From Acidimicrobiaceae bacterium (GTDB taxonomy: Bacteria > Actinomycetota > Acidimicrobiia > Acidimicrobiales > Palsa-688), in the NCBI GenBank assembly GCA_030838025.1, contig JAUTXM010000201.1, positions 1-17,684 on the forward strand: DNA of 17,684 nucleotides, given 5' to 3'. Numbering within the stretch: position 1 is the first letter of the stretch; every line of letters begins with the position of its first letter. Shown piece after piece: positions 15,772 through 17,684 of this stretch. The translations under genes were made by a program, and so were the position numbers. Below the pieces are notes generated by a model. That model ran no database searches. It saw only the letters and a program-made list of their open reading frames with translations, and had not been told where the DNA came from.

Positions 15772-16277
15772 GGGTGGTCCATGTGGAAGGTGAACATGCG
15801 TTCCGCGTCGATCCGGGCGTAACAGGGGCCGCCCCCGAGGAAATCCTCCCACTCCGGGCCATACCGGGGTACATAGATATCGAGCAACGCCCTGCGAAAA
15901 CCTGCCTGATTCTCGTCGGCGACATCAATGGGCACGGCGCGTCCGTGCACGGTGACAGCCAGCTCTTCGCCCGGTAGGTGGGTGGCACTGACCTGAGGTC
16001 GGCGGCGGATGTGGCGGAACCGGACGGACTCGGGCGACGACCCGAAATAGAACGCCCCGCGGTAGAAGATCCCGTCCACCGGCCCGACCAACGGCCGGCC
16101 GTCGGCGGTCACCGTGGCGAGCGCCAGTAAGCGCATCCCGACCAGCCGATCGACGAGATCGACCGCGCTCAGCCGGCGTTGTTCGGTGATGATGCTACGC
16201 AGGTGGGCGCCGCCGAGCGCGGCGCTGCGATCGAGAAGGGTCTGCAACGACTCAAGGTCGTCACGGGTTTCATGCAT
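15768..16277 (-). CDS. Pyridoxamine 5'-phosphate oxidase (PPOX) / FMN split-barrel family protein
   Basis: 169 aa from the ATG at 16277, which overlaps the tetR stop by 8 nt. The split-barrel core starts at about residue 45 with MRLLALATVTADGRPLVGPVDGIF, followed by GAFYFGSS and FRHIRRRPQVSATH, the usual strand order of PF01243-like proteins. Such proteins bind FMN, F420 or haem and reduce or sense small molecules; true PNPOx residues cannot be confirmed. The C-terminal YARIDAERMFTFHMD is typical of the group. Its position as the first gene after tetR makes it a probable part of a detoxification or stress response. Confidence 0.8.
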   Translation of the reverse strand: MHETRDDLESLQTLLDRSAALGGAHLRSIITEQRRLSAVDLVDRLVGMRLLALATVTADGRPLVGPVDGIFYRGAFYFGSSPESVRFRHIRRRPQVSATHLPGEELAVTVHGRAVPIDVADENQAGFRRALLDIYVPRYGPEWEDFLGGGPCYARIDAERMFTFHMDHP

Positions 16278-16869
16278 CTGCGTTCCCGCCTTTCTGGAAT
16301 GGCGCCAGGACCGCGCCGACATCCGACGAAATCCACCTGCCGAGCGTTCCTCGTCCGCCGACCGCCCACGCGATGAGCGAGCCGTTGTACGTGGTGTACA
16401 CAATCCGGGCCAGCCGCGCTGGGTCCCCAACCAACTCGCCGGCCGCGACAGCCAGCGCCAGGCCGGTTTCGATCTCGCGGGTCAATGCCGCGGCGTGGGC
16501 CGCGGCCAGTCCCCGCAGCTCCGGATCGCCCAGATCCATGGCGAGGAATGCCAGGTGATGACCAAGGCTGGCAGGCGTGTCAATGCCCTTCACCAAACGC
16601 CGCAACCCGGCGATGACTGCGGCCACTCCTGACCGGTGGCGCCGGCGCCCCAAGGCGAACAACTCAGGCACTCGCTCGACGCCTCGAGCCGATATCGCCC
16701 GCAGGAGGTCGTGCTTCGAACCGAACCGCTGGATCATGCTGGGCGCCTGCAAGCCCACTTGCGAGGCTACCGCCCCAAGGGTCATGCCCTGAGGCCCGAC
16801 CCTCGCCAGAACTGCTACTGCGCCGTCGAGGATCTCGTCGTCGCTGACTGTTCGGGGCCGGCCAACCAC
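16270..16869 (-). CDS. TetR-family transcriptional regulator
   Basis: 199 aa. Residues 11-55 form a TetR N-terminal DNA-binding domain: DDEILDGAVAVLARVGPQG, the helix-turn-helix LGAVASQVGLQAPSMIQRFG (about 31-50) and SKHDLLRAI. The C-terminal half is a helical ligand domain, with conserved features absent as usual. GTG at 16869 is the only in-frame start after an in-frame TAA. TAATGT lies 6 nt before it (leaderless), yet AAAGGAGGT also lies just upstream, with 11 nt to the GTG. An 18-bp palindrome covers the predicted -35, so the protein probably represses its own operon. It heads tetR-PPOX-GNAT-SDR. Confidence 0.9.
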   Translation of the reverse strand: MVGRPRTVSDDEILDGAVAVLARVGPQGMTLGAVASQVGLQAPSMIQRFGSKHDLLRAISARGVERVPELFALGRRRHRSGVAAVIAGLRRLVKGIDTPASLGHHLAFLAMDLGDPELRGLAAAHAAALTREIETGLALAVAAGELVGDPARLARIVYTTYNGSLIAWAVGGRGTLGRWISSDVGAVLAPFQKGGNADA

Positions 16870-16875
16870 CCGACC

Positions 16876-16904
16876 ACATTACCTCCTTTATTTATGACTG
16901 TTCA
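16876..16904 (-). promoter_or_regulatory. Promoter of the tetR-PPOX-GNAT-SDR operon
   Basis: On the minus strand: -35 TGAACA (16899-16904, 4 of 6 matches to TTGACA), a 17-bp spacer (16882-16898), -10 TAATGT (16876-16881), then 6 nt to the GTG at 16869. The block is AT-rich in GC-rich DNA. It overlaps the last codons of the phosphoesterase gene. Confidence 0.55.
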
Positions 16905-16908
16905 TTAA
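16891..16908. promoter_or_regulatory. Candidate TetR operator (18-bp imperfect palindrome)
   Basis: TTTATGACTGTTCATTAA: half-sites of 7 bp around a 4-bp centre, with 6 of 7 pairs complementary. It covers the predicted -35 of the tetR promoter, the classic place for autorepression. It begins at the stop codon of the phosphoesterase gene. Confidence 0.55.
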
Positions 16909-17506
16909 CTATCGAAGCGAGGGGAGCAAGGTCCGCGGGTCCTCCTGCGATGAGCTGGTGTAACGCATCGGCGCCCACAGGTTTGTAGGCCCACGCATCG
17001 ACGCCGACGTTGATCATCCGACCCCGTTGCCGCCACCGCTCATGCACGTGACCGTGGACCAGCCACTCACCATGGTCAACCGGTCGGGCTTCGACGTAGC
17101 GGTCCTCGTCGTGGCTGTCGCCGGTGTACGGAAAGTGGCAGGCCAGTGCGTCGACACCGGCCACTTTAAGCTCGAGTTGGCCCTGATGGACCTCCTCGAA
17201 GCCCGCATCTCGATAGCGCTCGACCCACGGGTACGCCCGCGCGCCGTGACCCGACCAGCAGCGGTCATGATTGCCGCACAGAAGATATTTCCTCCCGTGC
17301 AGTCGCCCGACCAACAGCAACGTCGTCCGGATCGCACCGAGGGCGAAGTCACCGAGCACCCAGACCTCGTCGGATGGCGCGACCACGTCGTTCCAGCCAT
17401 CCACCAGGGCGCGATTCATGGCGTCGATGTCGGGAAACGGTCGGGCCGAGTACCGGATGATGTTGGCGTGCCCGAGGTGAAGATCGGACGTGAACCACTG
17501 GGCCAT
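16892..17506 (-). CDS. Calcineurin-like metallophosphoesterase
   Basis: 204 aa from the ATG at 17506. All metal-binding motifs of the family are present in order: DLHLGH (Asp8, His10), GDFALG (Asp53), GNHD (Asn79-His80-Asp81), the HFP motif (His124), and HGHVH near residues 151-155. The arrangement FTSDLHLGHANIIRYSARPF is characteristic of a small bacterial and phage phosphoesterase group of unknown substrate. An in-frame ATG at 17536 would add 10 residues (MAVTRHAGWV); it is less like the family, but neither start has a clear -10 or Shine-Dalgarno. The stop TAA at 16892 lies within the tetR operator, 22 nt before the tetR start. Confidence 0.88.
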   Translation of the reverse strand: MAQWFTSDLHLGHANIIRYSARPFPDIDAMNRALVDGWNDVVAPSDEVWVLGDFALGAIRTTLLLVGRLHGRKYLLCGNHDRCWSGHGARAYPWVERYRDAGFEEVHQGQLELKVAGVDALACHFPYTGDSHDEDRYVEARPVDHGEWLVHGHVHERWRQRGRMINVGVDAWAYKPVGADALHQLIAGGPADLAPLASIVNEQS

Positions 17507-17545
17507 AACCCATCCAGCATGCCGCGTGACTGCCATAGTGGCGCC

Positions 17546-17684
17546 GTGTTATGTCTCCGGCCTCCCTCTGACAGCCTCTTGAAGCGTGTGCTCGACGACG
17601 CAAGCGCGAAGCCATTCTCCTACCCGTCGGTCGGCGCGACGAGAGACGGCAACACACCTGCGGGCTACCGGTTCGACCGCTTCG
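17546..17684 (+). CDS. DUF1990-family protein, N-terminal fragment (runs off window)
   Basis: An open frame from a GTG at 17546 continues to the last base (46 codons). Residues 24-41, FSYPSVGATRDGNTPAGY, match the start of DUF1990 domains, which begin with a similar F-x-Y-x-x-VGATR then P-x-GY. The family has no assigned role. It is divergent from the phosphoesterase, with a 39-nt gap if that gene starts at 17506. CATAGT at 17534-17539 lies 6 nt before the GTG and could be a -10, but its first base is off consensus. The start is tentative. Confidence 0.6.
   Translation, partial: MLCLRPPSDSLLKRVLDDASAKPFSYPSVGATRDGNTPAGYRFDRF

Noticed and set aside
16882..16890. AAAGGAGGT as the ribosome-binding site of tetR
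   Set aside because: It is a perfect Shine-Dalgarno but sits 11 nt from the only in-frame start and upstream of the predicted -10 (TAATGT). If the leaderless promoter is right it would not be in the mRNA. This is kept open, not proven either way.

Overview
The window is GC-rich bacterial chromosome. Dense coding, many GTG starts, an InhA-type enoyl reductase, a WS/DGAT acyltransferase and TANNNT promoter elements placed 6-10 nt before start codons all point to Actinomycetota. An uncultured Acidimicrobiia-like lineage is my best guess, inferred from gene content only. I see no mobile element, prophage, CRISPR array or rRNA.

Layout, left to right. (a) 1-6436, all minus strand: a D-2-hydroxyacid dehydrogenase and a WS/DGAT acyltransferase in tandem, then a PD-(D/E)XK nuclease-like protein, a membrane-anchored alpha/beta hydrolase, a ComF-type phosphoribosyltransferase and a DUF151 bifunctional-nuclease protein cut by the window edge. 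A 19-bp tandem repeat fills the hydrolase-comF gap. (b) 6475-8977: an acyl-CoA synthetase (plus) converges on a 3-hydroxybutyryl-CoA dehydrogenase (minus). With the WS/DGAT gene this forms a lipid and acyl-CoA neighbourhood. (c) 9036-13081, plus strand: an FtsH protease, then a compact fatty-acid-synthesis set fabI-fabG-fabZ whose stop and start codons overlap. (d) 13082-13804: a small degenerate receiver-domain protein and a tRNA-Arg(CCT). (e) 13805-16908, minus strand: a four-gene overlapping operon, tetR - PPOX (FMN split barrel) - GNAT - SDR, with a palindrome over the predicted tetR -35 element. (f) 16892-17684: a calcineurin-like phosphoesterase (minus) and the start of a DUF1990 gene (plus).

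The central theme is acyl-chain metabolism: FAS-II synthesis, acyl-CoA activation, beta-oxidation-type redox and storage-lipid esterification. The most striking regulatory signal is recurrent: eight genes that head a transcription unit carry a TANNNT -10 hexamer 6-10 nt before the start codon, which predicts leaderless mRNAs and fixes several starts. The genes coupled behind them overlap their upstream neighbour or, in the WS/DGAT case, have a real Shine-Dalgarno. No wholly new defence or mobile system is evident. The best candidates for undescribed biology are the 19-bp repeat array, the tetR-headed operon, the degenerate receiver protein and the unusual ftsH-FAS-II linkage.
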